Under the pieces are notes generated by a model, which was not told the DNA's origin, did no database searches, and was given only the letters and a program-made list of their open reading frames with translations. Shown one piece after another: positions 18,719 to 27,869 of a DNA stretch of 64,000 bases. Made by a program: the position numbers and the translations under genes. Source of the stretch: Bacillus sp. UNC41MFS5 (GTDB taxonomy: Bacteria; Bacillota; Bacilli; Bacillales_B; DSM-18226). The stretch covers positions 1,409,183-1,473,182 of the forward strand of contig NZ_KK366017.1 in the NCBI RefSeq assembly GCF_000686805.1, written 5' to 3'. The number at the start of each line of letters is the position of its first letter. Position 1 is the stretch's first letter.

Positions 18719-20320
18719 TTAAGTTTGTAACAGTGCTCTGATCCTTAAGGCAAGTCTAATTTGCATCGTTGTTTCTGAATCCTTTAAGCTTTTTCCGAGA
18801 ATTTCCTCACACTTTTCAATTCGATAGATGACCGTGTTACGATGAACAAACAACCGTTTGGCCGTTTCGGAAATTTGGCAGTGTGTTTCCAAATAGACAG
18901 ACAACGTATCTAGCAGTGTCTGTTCATCTTCAACTTTTGTGTCTGCCAATCGGCTTAGGGCAAATGTATAAAAATTTTTTAACTCATCTTTGGGGACCAT
19001 TCGCAATAATTCCATAACGTCCTTAGTATGATATGTTTGGATATAGGCTGTTTTCTTGGAAAGATGCCCCTGTGATAAGGCGTCTACAGCATCTTTGTAA
19101 GCATTTTTTACATCAAGAAACGTATGACTTACATTACTCACACCAAAGGAAATCGTATTCCCGAAGTAAGTAAATACGTTTTCCTGAAGGAGAAGTAAGG
19201 TCGATTCACAGTAAGTGCTAGGCGTTGAGATTGTTTCTTGAATTTCAAATAAAAGAATACAAGTTTCTCCTTTTGTGAAAAAGTGGATGTAGGGAGTTAT
19301 AACAGAGACTTCCCCTTCGATAAAATCATAAATATCATCTGCTTTTTCAAGGCGCTCAGTATAGGTAGGGTGACCGTCGTTCCTGTCGATTTTACCAACT
19401 GCACAAATAAACTTCTGGTCATTTTTTAATGAAAACTCCGCTGCTCGACCGATGATTTCCTCTTGAGAAGAAAACCTACCATCTGAAAAATGAAGAAAGA
19501 AATCATTTCGTATACTTCGTTCTTTCTGTCGTAGTGCATGTTCCTTCATAAGTGCAAACGAGATTACATTAGTAGCTTGTTCTATTGTTAATGAAATCAG
19601 ATGATCGGTTTTCTCAATCTCCCCTATAATCATAAGAAATCCTTTTTTCTTTTCACTCATGTGTACAGGGAATAAAGTACAGGTCTGTTTAGTGGATCTT
19701 ACTGACATGGAAATGGGTGAATTCATCAAAGAAGGAATTTTGAGACCATCCAGAGTTAAGGGGAAGTCTAGGTTTGTCATAGGTTGATAAATCGGCTTAA
19801 AATACTGATCCATTAATAGAACAGGTCGCCCGATCACTTGAGATAAATCTTGAAGTAAGAATTCAATCCCTTTACCTTCCATAATGATCTTGGTAAATTG
19901 CTTGTGGATCTCTAATGCAAGCGTCAATTCAGCAGCCCGTTGGTCAAGTATTGCCCGTAATGTATGATTGACAATTTCCCCAAGTGATAATTCTAATGGG
20001 AGTTCAATAATGGGTAAAGCTAGCTCGTTTGCCAGAATCATAGCTTCTACTGGTACTTTATCTAGAAAGCGTTTTGTCTTGATTCCTAATCCAGCACACC
20101 CTTGTTCAGCCATCGCTTGAACTAGCTCGATTAGCTTATTGGGCTGATCTTTGAAATGATAAGCGGTTGTGATAAGAAATTCATTCTCATGTAAGAATGG
20201 AATAATATCGGGTGCATCCATCATATTGACTGATTCCACTTCACGTTCTGTTCCGGATTCACCGGCGATAATCGTCATTCCTGCTAAATGTGGGATTGTT
20301 AAGACTTCATTTACTAACAT
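18719..20320 (-). CDS. pucR: PucR-type regulator of purine catabolism
   Basis: 533 residues from ATG 20320 (AAGGAG eight bases upstream); a longer frame begins at 20356 but lacks a ribosome site. The N-terminal PucR domain (LTIPHLAGMTIIAGESGTER) is followed by a GGDEF-like CdaR domain and a C-terminal helix-turn-helix (HCQISETAKRLFVHRNTVIY). PucR controls ureide and purine breakdown genes in response to allantoin-type effectors. It is divergent from pucF-pucG, the expected targets. Confidence 0.9.
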   Translation of the reverse strand: MLVNEVLTIPHLAGMTIIAGESGTEREVESVNMMDAPDIIPFLHENEFLITTAYHFKDQPNKLIELVQAMAEQGCAGLGIKTKRFLDKVPVEAMILANELALPIIELPLELSLGEIVNHTLRAILDQRAAELTLALEIHKQFTKIIMEGKGIEFLLQDLSQVIGRPVLLMDQYFKPIYQPMTNLDFPLTLDGLKIPSLMNSPISMSVRSTKQTCTLFPVHMSEKKKGFLMIIGEIEKTDHLISLTIEQATNVISFALMKEHALRQKERSIRNDFFLHFSDGRFSSQEEIIGRAAEFSLKNDQKFICAVGKIDRNDGHPTYTERLEKADDIYDFIEGEVSVITPYIHFFTKGETCILLFEIQETISTPSTYCESTLLLLQENVFTYFGNTISFGVSNVSHTFLDVKNAYKDAVDALSQGHLSKKTAYIQTYHTKDVMELLRMVPKDELKNFYTFALSRLADTKVEDEQTLLDTLSVYLETHCQISETAKRLFVHRNTVIYRIEKCEEILGKSLKDSETTMQIRLALRIRALLQT

Positions 20321-20489
20321 GGAAAACACTCCTTGTAAAAAACATAACGATAACATTTTTCATTTATTTTATCATGATTTAGTTAATCTGCATAAAAATT
20401 TGCGATAATTTTTACGTTTTCTCTAATGAATTTCATTTTTATTGATTGTAAACTAGGAATATACGTAGTAATGGTGAGGGGTGAAGTGG

Positions 20490-21731
20490 ATGGGCATTCA
20501 AGTAGACAACTTGGAAAAAGGTCAGGTGGAAGCAATGATTGAATGGCTTGCTTCGATTGGAGAAACGGAGAACGGGGGAGTAACAAGACTTTTGTATACT
20601 CCATCTTGGCTGGAGGCACAGCTAGCATTAAAAAATATAATGGAACAATCGAAACTGCAAACGTACTTTGATAGTGTCGGGAACTTATTTGGACGGTTGC
20701 CTGGGACAGATTCAAGTGCGAAGACGATCTTGACCGGCTCTCACGTTGATACGGTCATCGATGGAGGAAAATACGATGGTGCCTATGGGATTCTTGCTAG
20801 TTTCATAGCTGTAATGAGGTTATTTCAAGCATATGGATACCCAAAGAAAACAATCGAAGTGGTCTCTTTATGTGAAGAAGAAGGGAGTCGTTTTCCCCTT
20901 ACCTTTTGGGGATCAAGAAATATTTGTGGTACCTACACCCTTGATCGGGTAAAAGAGGTGAAAGACTCAGCGGAAATTCCATTTTTAGAAGCGATGATAG
21001 TAGCGGGTTTTGATCCTGAAAAGTATTCTACTCCCGTTCGCGAAGATGTGGAACGGTTTGTTGAGATCCATATCGAACAAGGGATGGTACTTGAGAAAAA
21101 TCAGAATCAGGTGGGGATCGTGACTCATATAGTCGGACAACGCCGTTATACCATTCACATCAAGGGAGAAAGTAACCACGCAGGGACGACCCCGATGCCA
21201 TATCGGAAGGATGCGGTTACTACTGCTTCCCATTTTATTTCCTTTTTAACGGAAAAAGCGAAAGCGGTCGACCCGCAATTAGTGGCAACGGTGGGAAGGT
21301 TACAAGTAAAACCGAATGTGCCGAATGTAGTCGCTGGTGAGGTAGAATTTAGCCTGGATATTCGCCATCATCAGGAAGAGGTTATTGATCAATATTGTAA
21401 GGAGATTTTCACAGAGTTTAAACGATATACTGAAAGCCTAAATATGGAAATTGCAATCTCCCAATGGATGGATGTAAAACCAGTAAAGATGGACGGAGAG
21501 ATGTGTGAGTGGGCAAGGGAAATCGCAGTACGGAAAAACTACCGTTATCAAGACATAATCTCGGGTGCAGGGCATGATTCCCAAGTATTTGGCACGAAAT
21601 GCCCCACATCCTTATTATTTGTCCCAAGTCAAAATGGAATCAGTCATTCACCAAAAGAATTTACGAGTTTGGAAGATTTAGAAACAGGAATTGACCTATT
21701 AACTGAAGTCTTATATAAACTAGCATATTAA
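20490..21731 (+). CDS. pucF: Allantoate amidohydrolase, M20 family
   Basis: 413 residues, matching B. subtilis PucF in length. It hydrolyses allantoate to ureidoglycine, CO2 and ammonia with two metal ions. Metal ligands sit in LTGSHVDTVIDGGKYDGAYG, CEEEGSRFP, EIHIEQG and the final SHSPKEFT; GHDSQVF and ESNHAGTTPMPYRKDA are dimerisation/substrate motifs. ATG 20490 is chosen over GTG 20481 because GAGGGG lies eight bases upstream. pucG follows 13 bases later, in the same operon. Confidence 0.9.
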   Translation: MGIQVDNLEKGQVEAMIEWLASIGETENGGVTRLLYTPSWLEAQLALKNIMEQSKLQTYFDSVGNLFGRLPGTDSSAKTILTGSHVDTVIDGGKYDGAYGILASFIAVMRLFQAYGYPKKTIEVVSLCEEEGSRFPLTFWGSRNICGTYTLDRVKEVKDSAEIPFLEAMIVAGFDPEKYSTPVREDVERFVEIHIEQGMVLEKNQNQVGIVTHIVGQRRYTIHIKGESNHAGTTPMPYRKDAVTTASHFISFLTEKAKAVDPQLVATVGRLQVKPNVPNVVAGEVEFSLDIRHHQEEVIDQYCKEIFTEFKRYTESLNMEIAISQWMDVKPVKMDGEMCEWAREIAVRKNYRYQDIISGAGHDSQVFGTKCPTSLLFVPSQNGISHSPKEFTSLEDLETGIDLLTEVLYKLAY

Positions 21732-21744
21732 GGAGTGGTTAGAA

Positions 21745-22995
21745 ATGGCTTTTTCTGAGTTGCACACCCCAATGAGAACGATTATGACCCCAGGGCCGGT
21801 GGAAGTTGACCCTAGAGTATTGCGTGCGATGAGCACACCAATCTTAGGTCAATTTGATCCTGCTTTTACAAATATTATGAACCAAGTCATGGAAATGCTT
21901 CGCCAAGTTTTCCAAACGAAAAATCGCTGGGCATTTCCCATCGATGGCACATCCCGTTCCGGAAATGAAGCCATCCTTTGCAGCATCATCGAACCAGGAG
22001 ACCGGGTGCTTGTACCGATTTTCGGGAGATTCGGACATTTATTAGTGGAGATCTGTGAAAGATATGGTGCAGAAGTGTATACGATGGAGTGTCCATGGGG
22101 TAAAGTATTTGATCCGCAAACGGTAATTGATGAAATGGAGCGGGTTAGGCCCAAAATTTTGGCGATTGTTCATGGCGAGACATCTACTGGTAGAATGCAG
22201 CCGCTGAAAGAAATTGGTCTAGCATGCCGTGAGCATGACGTATTGCTTGTGGTGGATGCCGTCGCTTCTATCGGTGGTGTTGATGTTAAAACCGATGAAT
22301 GGTGTATTGACGGTTTAATAGGCGGGACGCAAAAATGCTTATCCGTTCCATCAGGGATGGCACCAATTACTTTTAATGAACGAATTGAAAGCATTTTAAC
22401 TTCCCGTAAAAAGGTCGAACGCGGGATTGCGACTGAGGAGGATCTGCGTTATTCCCGCAGCAGCCATCCAATCGCCAGCAATTATTTTGATTTAAGCATG
22501 CTCCTAGATTATTGGGGTCCCAGAAGACTCAATCATCATACCGAGGCCACTTCGATGATTTACGCTTTGTATGAGGGGCTTCGATTAGTGTTAGAGGAAG
22601 GACTTGAACAGCGATTTGAACGTCATAAGTATCACGAAACCGCGTTAGTTGCAGGGCTTGAGGCAATGGGATTGCAGCTATTTGGCGATGCCGAGCATAA
22701 ACTGCCTTGTGTCACCTGCGTAGAAATTCCAGGCGGGGTGGACGGAGAATCCGTCCGAAAAATGCTGCTTGATGCCTTTAGTATTGAAATAGCTTCCTCC
22801 TTTGGACCGCTCCAAGGAAAAATCTGGAGAATTGGAACGATGGGATATAGCTGCCGAAAGGAAAATGTGTTGTCTGTTCTTGGTGGATTAGAAGCGGTAT
22901 TGATTCGTCACGGAGTAAAGGTAAATCATGGACAAGCATTACAGGCTGCGCTTGATGTATATGCAGTGGAGAATCGTATGTTAGTGTTGAAGTAG
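21745..22995 (+). CDS. pucG: (S)-ureidoglycine-glyoxylate aminotransferase
   Basis: 416 residues, class V PLP aminotransferase. MTPGPVEVDPRVLRAM opens the protein, FPIDGTSRSGNEAILCS is the phosphate loop, VVDAVASIGGVDVKTDEW carries the pyridine Asp and GGTQKCLSVPSGMAP the Schiff-base Lys. PucG transfers the amino group of ureidoglycine to glyoxylate, yielding oxalurate and glycine. Gene order pucF-pucG next to pucR supports the assignment over a generic alanine-glyoxylate aminotransferase. The site AAGGAG precedes ATG 21745. Confidence 0.9.
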   Translation: MAFSELHTPMRTIMTPGPVEVDPRVLRAMSTPILGQFDPAFTNIMNQVMEMLRQVFQTKNRWAFPIDGTSRSGNEAILCSIIEPGDRVLVPIFGRFGHLLVEICERYGAEVYTMECPWGKVFDPQTVIDEMERVRPKILAIVHGETSTGRMQPLKEIGLACREHDVLLVVDAVASIGGVDVKTDEWCIDGLIGGTQKCLSVPSGMAPITFNERIESILTSRKKVERGIATEEDLRYSRSSHPIASNYFDLSMLLDYWGPRRLNHHTEATSMIYALYEGLRLVLEEGLEQRFERHKYHETALVAGLEAMGLQLFGDAEHKLPCVTCVEIPGGVDGESVRKMLLDAFSIEIASSFGPLQGKIWRIGTMGYSCRKENVLSVLGGLEAVLIRHGVKVNHGQALQAALDVYAVENRMLVLK

Positions 22996-23016
22996 AGAAG
23001 AATAGCTGATTTTTGA

Positions 23017-23057
23017 GGTGCCGCTCCTTGTTGTTATGGGGAGCGGTGCCTTTTTTT
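23017..23057 (+). terminator. Terminator after pucFG
   Basis: GGTGCCGCTCC pairs with GGAGCGGTGCC, then T7. The rest of the 22996-23315 gap is AT-rich and shows no gene. Confidence 0.88.
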
Positions 23058-23315
23058 CTTTTTAGTGGATCCTTCATTTCCAGAGAGCAATATATTTTGC
23101 ATTTGGGTAAATACAGTTATACCCCAACAGCATGAACGGGTGGTACATTCTCGTATATTTCGAATGCAACTCTTCTTATTGCTAGGTTTCCTAATAAACA
23201 TAGTAGTTAATGATAATTAAATTTTTAAAAATGTACTAGATTTAGTACTTAGTATCCAGACACCAGCATATCTTTTTTCGTATGTATGGCTTGAACATAT
23301 AGAAGGAGAGATAAG

Positions 23316-24893
23316 ATGGAAAATTATGATGTCATTATTATTGGCAGCGGCCATAACGCTTTAATTACTGCTGCCTATTTAACGCGCGCGGGACGCAGTG
23401 TACTAGTGTTAGAAAAAAATGATCGTCCGGGCGGATTTCTACGCACCGAAGAGCTGACGCTGCCAGGTTTTAAACATGATGCATTTGCGGCTGCACATCC
23501 TCTTTTTACCACCGGACCAGCTTACGCGGAACTAAAAGAGGAACTAGAAGCACGTGGACTTCGTTATTTAAATACGAACCTGCCGACTGGTGTTTCGATG
23601 GAAGATGGACGTACGGCTGTCCTGCCTAACTCGTTTGAGGGACTTATGGTCGAGGCGGAACGACTGGCACCTGGTGACGGTGCTGCTCTAGCTGGTATGT
23701 TTGAACAGTTAAATCCATATGTCAACGATGTATTTGGTTTATTCAATATGGATCTCTCTAGCCCTGAAGCTGCACCGATCCTGCAGCGCTTGCTTCACGA
23801 AGGTGACGGAGCGGGCTATTCACCATTCGCTGCCTCACTAGTTTCAACCGCCCGTAATACTGTAAGTTCTTTAAAGTCACCGGTGACGCGGGCGATGCTG
23901 GCCTCCTGGGTTACACACCTTGGCCGGACACCAGATGAAGTCGGCAGCGGAATTTGGGTGCCACTGACAGTGATGGCACTGATAGGCGGCGGGATGCCTA
24001 TACCAGAAGGCGGCAGTGAGAAATTAATTCAAGCATTATCACAGCTGATAAAGGATCATGGCGGCGAGATTCTAACACACACTCATGTAGAGCGGATTTT
24101 AGTGGAGAATGGTCGAGCGATTGGCGTTAGAACCGCAAAGGGGAAAAAATATCGGGCGAAGCAGGCAGTCGTGGCCTCAACCACACCTGACCAACTCTAT
24201 CTCTCGCTCTTGGCCGATACCGAGATATCCCCGCCGCTTCGTGCACAAGCGAAACAGTTCCGATATGGCCGCGGATGTTTGCAAATTCATTTAGCACTAA
24301 GTGAGCCGCCAAAGTGGGCAGATAAACAATTTAACCGTGTGGGGCAACCGCATCTAACAGACGGATTGGATGGATTTACTCTAGCAATTGCCCAAGGAGC
24401 AGCTAATCTGCTCCCATCGAATCCTACCTTTACGGTCGATTGTTCTACGAACCTCGATCCGACGCGTGCACCGGAAGGAAAAGCGATTATGCGTGTTCAA
24501 GTGCTGGAAGTGCCTATTCGACCACGCGGGGATGCTGCAAACCAAATCGATGTAGGAGATGGTTCGTGGACACTTGATTTAACTGAGCGGTTTACTGAAC
24601 GTGTGCTAAATGTGATGAGTAAGCATATTCCAAATATACCAAGTGCAGTAATTGGAAAATATGTTGTGACACCAGACACGATTGCTAGATTTAACCCGAA
24701 CTCAGGACCGGGGGATCCGTACGGCGGCGCACACGATTTGGCGCAAAGCTATCTCCTTAGACCACTACCTGGTCAACCGGGTCATCAAACAGCTATTCCC
24801 AATGTATATATGCTCGGTGCCGCAACCTGGCCAGGACACGGAGTGAACGGCGGATCGGGGTATATTGTTGCCCAGAAGCTACTCTCGCAATAA
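23316..24893 (+). CDS. FAD-dependent oxidoreductase, phytoene-desaturase/PYROXD2-like
   Basis: 525 residues. DVIIIGSGHNALITAAYL is the dinucleotide-binding loop, VLEKNDRPGGFLRTEE the second FAD motif, and MLGAATWPGHGVNGGSGYIV the C-terminal FAD signature of carotenoid-desaturase-type amine oxidases. No carotenoid or squalene synthase lies nearby, so the substrate is unknown. The coding sequence is visibly richer in G+C (ACGCGCGCGGGACGC, GGCGGCGGG) than its neighbours, hinting at transfer. AGAAGGAGAG is the ribosome site. It is monocistronic. Confidence 0.82.
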   Translation: MENYDVIIIGSGHNALITAAYLTRAGRSVLVLEKNDRPGGFLRTEELTLPGFKHDAFAAAHPLFTTGPAYAELKEELEARGLRYLNTNLPTGVSMEDGRTAVLPNSFEGLMVEAERLAPGDGAALAGMFEQLNPYVNDVFGLFNMDLSSPEAAPILQRLLHEGDGAGYSPFAASLVSTARNTVSSLKSPVTRAMLASWVTHLGRTPDEVGSGIWVPLTVMALIGGGMPIPEGGSEKLIQALSQLIKDHGGEILTHTHVERILVENGRAIGVRTAKGKKYRAKQAVVASTTPDQLYLSLLADTEISPPLRAQAKQFRYGRGCLQIHLALSEPPKWADKQFNRVGQPHLTDGLDGFTLAIAQGAANLLPSNPTFTVDCSTNLDPTRAPEGKAIMRVQVLEVPIRPRGDAANQIDVGDGSWTLDLTERFTERVLNVMSKHIPNIPSAVIGKYVVTPDTIARFNPNSGPGDPYGGAHDLAQSYLLRPLPGQPGHQTAIPNVYMLGAATWPGHGVNGGSGYIVAQKLLSQ

Positions 24894-24918
24894 ATTTTTA
24901 TGAAAAAATCGTTTAAGA

Positions 24919-24953
24919 AGCCCTATGTTCCGTTGGAATTAGGGCTCTTTTTT
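24919..24953 (+). terminator. Terminator after the FAD oxidoreductase
   Basis: AGCCCTA and TAGGGCT flank a 14-base loop, followed by CTTTTTT. Confidence 0.8.
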
Positions 24954-24981
24954 ATAAAAAAAGGAATAAAGATGTTTCCTT

Positions 24982-25593
24982 CTATTTTTTAAAGACATGT
25001 TGTCCAATAACCAATGTTGTTTTTCTTGAATCGAGCCAACGACTGGTTGCGATAGCGGGATTATAGAAAAATAATGCTCCTGGTGCCAGTTGGCGTTGTT
25101 CAAATAATGCTGCTTTAACAGCTTTAATAGATTCCTTATCAGCTGGTTTGTTGATTTCACCATTACTAACAGGTTGAAATTGACCAGGGGCATAAATGAC
25201 TTCTTTTATGGTGTCCGGAAATTTTTTGCTTTCAACTCTATTAAGTACCACACAAGCCACCGCAATCTTTCCTTCGTAAGGTTCCGTCTGTGCCTCCGCC
25301 CGAACTAACCTAGCGAGCAGGTCTATTTCATTGTTTGAAAGACGTATTTTGATGGAATCTTTTTTGGGGGATTCATTAGTAGTATGATGTTTTGTAGTAG
25401 CAGCTTTCACACGAATAGAAAGTAGATCAAGGTCATCTTTGTGTGGAGTGATCGCTGCCATCTCTTTTTGATTTATTTTATGTACTTTTAAACTATTAGA
25501 CAGCGTGTCTCCTTGTTTAATCGGAAAAGCAAAAGCAGGGGAAGCAAATAAAAGTGACGCGAGTAATAGAAATACCATGGTAAGATTTTTCAT
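24982..25593 (-). CDS. SleB/CwlJ-family cell-wall hydrolase (YkvT-like)
   Basis: 203 residues. A signal peptide (residues 1-22, ending PAFAF) and a linker precede a hydrolase_2 domain. ARLVRAEAQTEPYEGKIAVA contains the catalytic Glu, and VLNRVESKKFPDTIKEVIY and GALFFYNPA are the further family motifs. These lytic transglycosylases cut spore cortex or cell-wall glycan. Length and layout resemble B. subtilis YkvT rather than SleB, which has a peptidoglycan-binding domain. ATG 25593 follows AGGAGG. Confidence 0.87.
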   Translation of the reverse strand: MKNLTMVFLLLASLLFASPAFAFPIKQGDTLSNSLKVHKINQKEMAAITPHKDDLDLLSIRVKAATTKHHTTNESPKKDSIKIRLSNNEIDLLARLVRAEAQTEPYEGKIAVACVVLNRVESKKFPDTIKEVIYAPGQFQPVSNGEINKPADKESIKAVKAALFEQRQLAPGALFFYNPAIATSRWLDSRKTTLVIGQHVFKK

Positions 25594-25729
25594 TTTTCTA
25601 GTCCTCCTAGTTAGTTATCGATAAATCTATTACTATGAATGTAATAATAGATTAGTATTACATTTAAGAGAGTTTAGTTTTACAGTTTAGTTACATAGAA
25701 ATGAGAGCTTGCTTCTAAAAACAAAAACA

Positions 25730-25760
25730 ACGACATCGAATTTTTCGATGTCGTTTTTTA
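25730..25760. terminator. Hairpin ACGACATCGAA/TTCGATGTCGT with T tract
   Basis: A perfect 11-bp stem with T6 on the plus strand and A-rich sequence on the other side. It lies between two divergent genes, so it probably terminates an unseen upstream or antisense transcript. Confidence 0.6.
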
Positions 25761-25878
25761 TTTGTGTTTTTGAGATTATTTTTTAACAATCCGGACTTTC
25801 GTTGAATATAAATAAATGATTGAAATTTTATATAACATGGATGGAGCTTTTTAGCCTATGGTCATAGGAGGGGAAACT

Positions 25879-26346
25879 TTGAAAATTGAGTACGAGTATA
25901 CATTCGGATTGCCAAGGAATATTGTATGGAAGTATATAAAGGATGAAAAAGTTCTAAGGAACTCCATCCCTGGATGTAAGTCTTTTATTGAAACATCAAA
26001 GGGTGTATACCAAGCGGAATTGGAGATCAAGATGGGTCCGATTCAAGATCTCTTTACTCTTGAGATTCGGCTCGAGGAAAAGAAGTCCGCTTCCTTATAC
26101 CGGCTTCATGTGAAAGGTAAAGGTAATATCGGTGAAATCGCAGGTAAAGCCGATCTGTATATAAAAGACTTCGAGGGGATGGCTAAACTGCACTGTAAAG
26201 CTGAGGCACAGGTAACCGGGGCAATTGTCTTAGCAGGTCAGCGCTTTTTAGAGAGCGGGGCTAACAAGAATATGGAAACATTTTTTCAAAAAGTAGAAAA
26301 AGAAATAAAACGAACTCTTTATTATTTGAAACGAAGGAGCAGGTGA
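25879..26346 (+). CDS. CoxG-like SRPBCC domain protein
   Basis: 155 residues from TTG 25879, five bases after GGAGGGG. It has the CoxG pattern: PRNIVWKYIKDEKVLRNSIP, then CKSF, alternating strands, and GKADLYIKDFEGMAKLHCKA before the long C-terminal helix. CoxG proteins attach CO dehydrogenase to the membrane, and relatives accompany xanthine-dehydrogenase-type enzymes. None of those genes is in the window, so the role here is open. Proximity to puc genes is only suggestive. Confidence 0.7.
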   Translation: MKIEYEYTFGLPRNIVWKYIKDEKVLRNSIPGCKSFIETSKGVYQAELEIKMGPIQDLFTLEIRLEEKKSASLYRLHVKGKGNIGEIAGKADLYIKDFEGMAKLHCKAEAQVTGAIVLAGQRFLESGANKNMETFFQKVEKEIKRTLYYLKRRSR

Positions 26347-26376
26347 CCTAGAAAGGTAGTCACTTGCCTTTTTATT
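26338..26376 (+). terminator. Terminator overlapping the CoxG-like stop codon
   Basis: GCAGGTGAC pairs with GTCACTTGC (one G-U), then CTTTTTATTTT. Confidence 0.8.
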
Positions 26377-26545
26377 TTGAAATTGACTAAAGAGAAACAT
26401 GAGAAACATAAAGTAAGTGTAATAAAAGATTAACCAATAATTTATAGCAAATTAATACTTCTTTTACATTGGACCATTATTATGAAGTAGTACAAAGATT
26501 AAATCATTTTTTGAAATCTACTATGATCCATTAGGAGTGGTTAAT

Positions 26546-26656
26546 ATGTTCTCGAAGATTATTAATTGGTTCAAAAATAGTTGGTTTAATAATAGAGAAA
26601 ATGATACAGATTATTATGGAGAAGATAATGAGTTTGAAGGATTGGAAGGATTTTGA
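26546..26656 (+). CDS. Small acidic protein, 36 aa
   Basis: ATG 26546 follows TAGGAGTGG. The N-terminal half is hydrophobic and basic (MFSKIINWFKNSWFNNR) and the rest acidic (DTDYYGEDNEFEGLEGF). The good ribosome site, the separated charge pattern and the terminator directly downstream support a real gene. No family was recognised. Confidence 0.55.
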   Translation: MFSKIINWFKNSWFNNRENDTDYYGEDNEFEGLEGF

Positions 26657-26691
26657 ATTCATTAATATCAATAATATCCTTTGTATTTAAG

Positions 26692-26713
26692 AGTCCTTCT
26701 AGGGCTTTTTTTA
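26692..26713 (+). terminator. Terminator after the 36-aa gene
   Basis: AGTCCT-TCT-AGGGCT followed by T7. Confidence 0.65.
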
Positions 26714-26819
26714 TGCGTTTCTTTCGCAAATCCTCTAGATACTAGATTCGAAGTGGAGATCGTGTGTTAATTATTTCATTCGAATTGGTGCAAATTAGGG
26801 AAAAGGAGTGATTACCGTC

Positions 26820-27341
26820 GTGCATATAAATGAAGTACATAACTGGGTGACCAAGCTAGGACTTTCGCCACATCCAGAAGGAGGGTTTTACAAAAGGACG
26901 TTCGAGTCGGATGAACAAATCACAGATAAGGAATTATCCGTGATGTTTGAGGGGCAGCGCAAGTTATATACAAGTATCTACTTTCTATTAACTTCAGATG
27001 ATGTTTCCCATTTTCACCGGCTCAAGTCTGACGAATTATGGTATTTTCACGCGGGCAGTCCGTTGACGATCCATGTGATCGATGAAAATGGCGAATACCA
27101 GGAATTGAAATTAGGATTGAATTTGGAAAAAGGAGAAGTACCTCAAATCCTAGTGAAGAAGAATTCAATCTTTGGATCGTCTGTGATGGAAGAGGATACA
27201 TTCTCCTTTGTAGGATGTATGGTTTCTCCAGGATTCGAATTTCGAGACTTTGAATTATTTACACAAAACGAACTCATCCAAAAATATCCGAATCATGAGG
27301 ATATTATTATGAAATTAGCTTACCGGCAGCTTCCAGAGTAA
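26820..27341 (+). CDS. Cupin_5 family protein (DUF985)
   Basis: 173 residues from GTG 26820, twelve bases after AAAGGAG. The family signature is visible throughout: LGLSPHPEGGFYKRTFES, YTSIYFLLTSDDVSHFHRLKSDELWYFH, then FSFVGCMVSPGFEFRDFELF. It has a single-domain beta-barrel (RmlC-like) fold with His residues that could bind a metal. The biochemical function of the family is not established. It appears monocistronic. Confidence 0.85.
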   Translation: MHINEVHNWVTKLGLSPHPEGGFYKRTFESDEQITDKELSVMFEGQRKLYTSIYFLLTSDDVSHFHRLKSDELWYFHAGSPLTIHVIDENGEYQELKLGLNLEKGEVPQILVKKNSIFGSSVMEEDTFSFVGCMVSPGFEFRDFELFTQNELIQKYPNHEDIIMKLAYRQLPE

Positions 27342-27517
27342 GTTTGAAATTGGAGAATTGAATGGTGTGATTTTGAAAATGTTTAACTTCTGGAATGACT
27401 AAGTCGAGTGGAGAGAATAGTGAAGAATATTAGTAGGGGTGAGCAAGTGAATGTTACGTATTTAAAATATACCTGTACTTGATAGGGGAAGATAAGAGTA
27501 AAGAAAGAACATCGACA

Positions 27518-27574
27518 CTACATTAAGATACAAATGGGAATCAAAATTACAATTCTAATCATGAACTCGAGCAT
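27518..27574 (-). CDS. Very short hydrophobic peptide, 18 aa
   Basis: MLEFMIRIVILIPICILM, with GAAAGGAG eight bases before ATG 27574. The ribosome site is unusually good for a chance ORF. It could be a small membrane peptide or type I toxin, but no antisense RNA gene was identified. The surrounding 27342-27869 gap otherwise holds only a terminator and the downstream promoter. Confidence 0.35.
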   Translation of the reverse strand: MLEFMIRIVILIPICILM

Positions 27575-27680
27575 GCAACCCACTCCTTTCAAAATCATCC
27601 TTGTTACCATTATTATAGAAGAGTTTTATTAAAAATAAGTTGATAAGGTGTAAATTTATTGTAAAAAGCCCATCTTAGTT

Positions 27681-27713
27681 GCCTGATGTCAAAAAAGACT
27701 CAGGCTGTTTTTA
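27681..27713 (+). terminator. Terminator-like hairpin
   Basis: GCCTGA-T-GTC pairs with GAC-TCAGGC, then TGTTTTTATTT. Confidence 0.6.
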
Positions 27714-27794
27714 TTTATAATTGAAAAAGGCTATATTGTTCAAAAGTAGTTTCTTTATGATGCATAGTTGAACCGTTCTTGGTGATATATGACA

Positions 27795-27828
27795 TTTAGT
27801 TGACTAAATCAACTAAATCCCGTATGCT
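27795..27828 (+). promoter_or_regulatory. Promoter and MarR-type operator
   Basis: TTGACT (27800-27805), 17 bases, TATGCT (27823-27828). A perfect inverted repeat, TTTAGTTGA, five bases, TCAACTAAA (27795-27817), covers the -35 box, so the MarR-like product just downstream probably represses its own transcription. Confidence 0.75.
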
Positions 27829-27869
27829 ATTGTTATTGTTAAATATTCTGAATATTAAGGAGGAAATAG

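Noticed and set aside
27518..27574. SpoVM or a known holin-like toxin
   Set aside because: Length and sequence do not match either; only hydrophobicity is shared.
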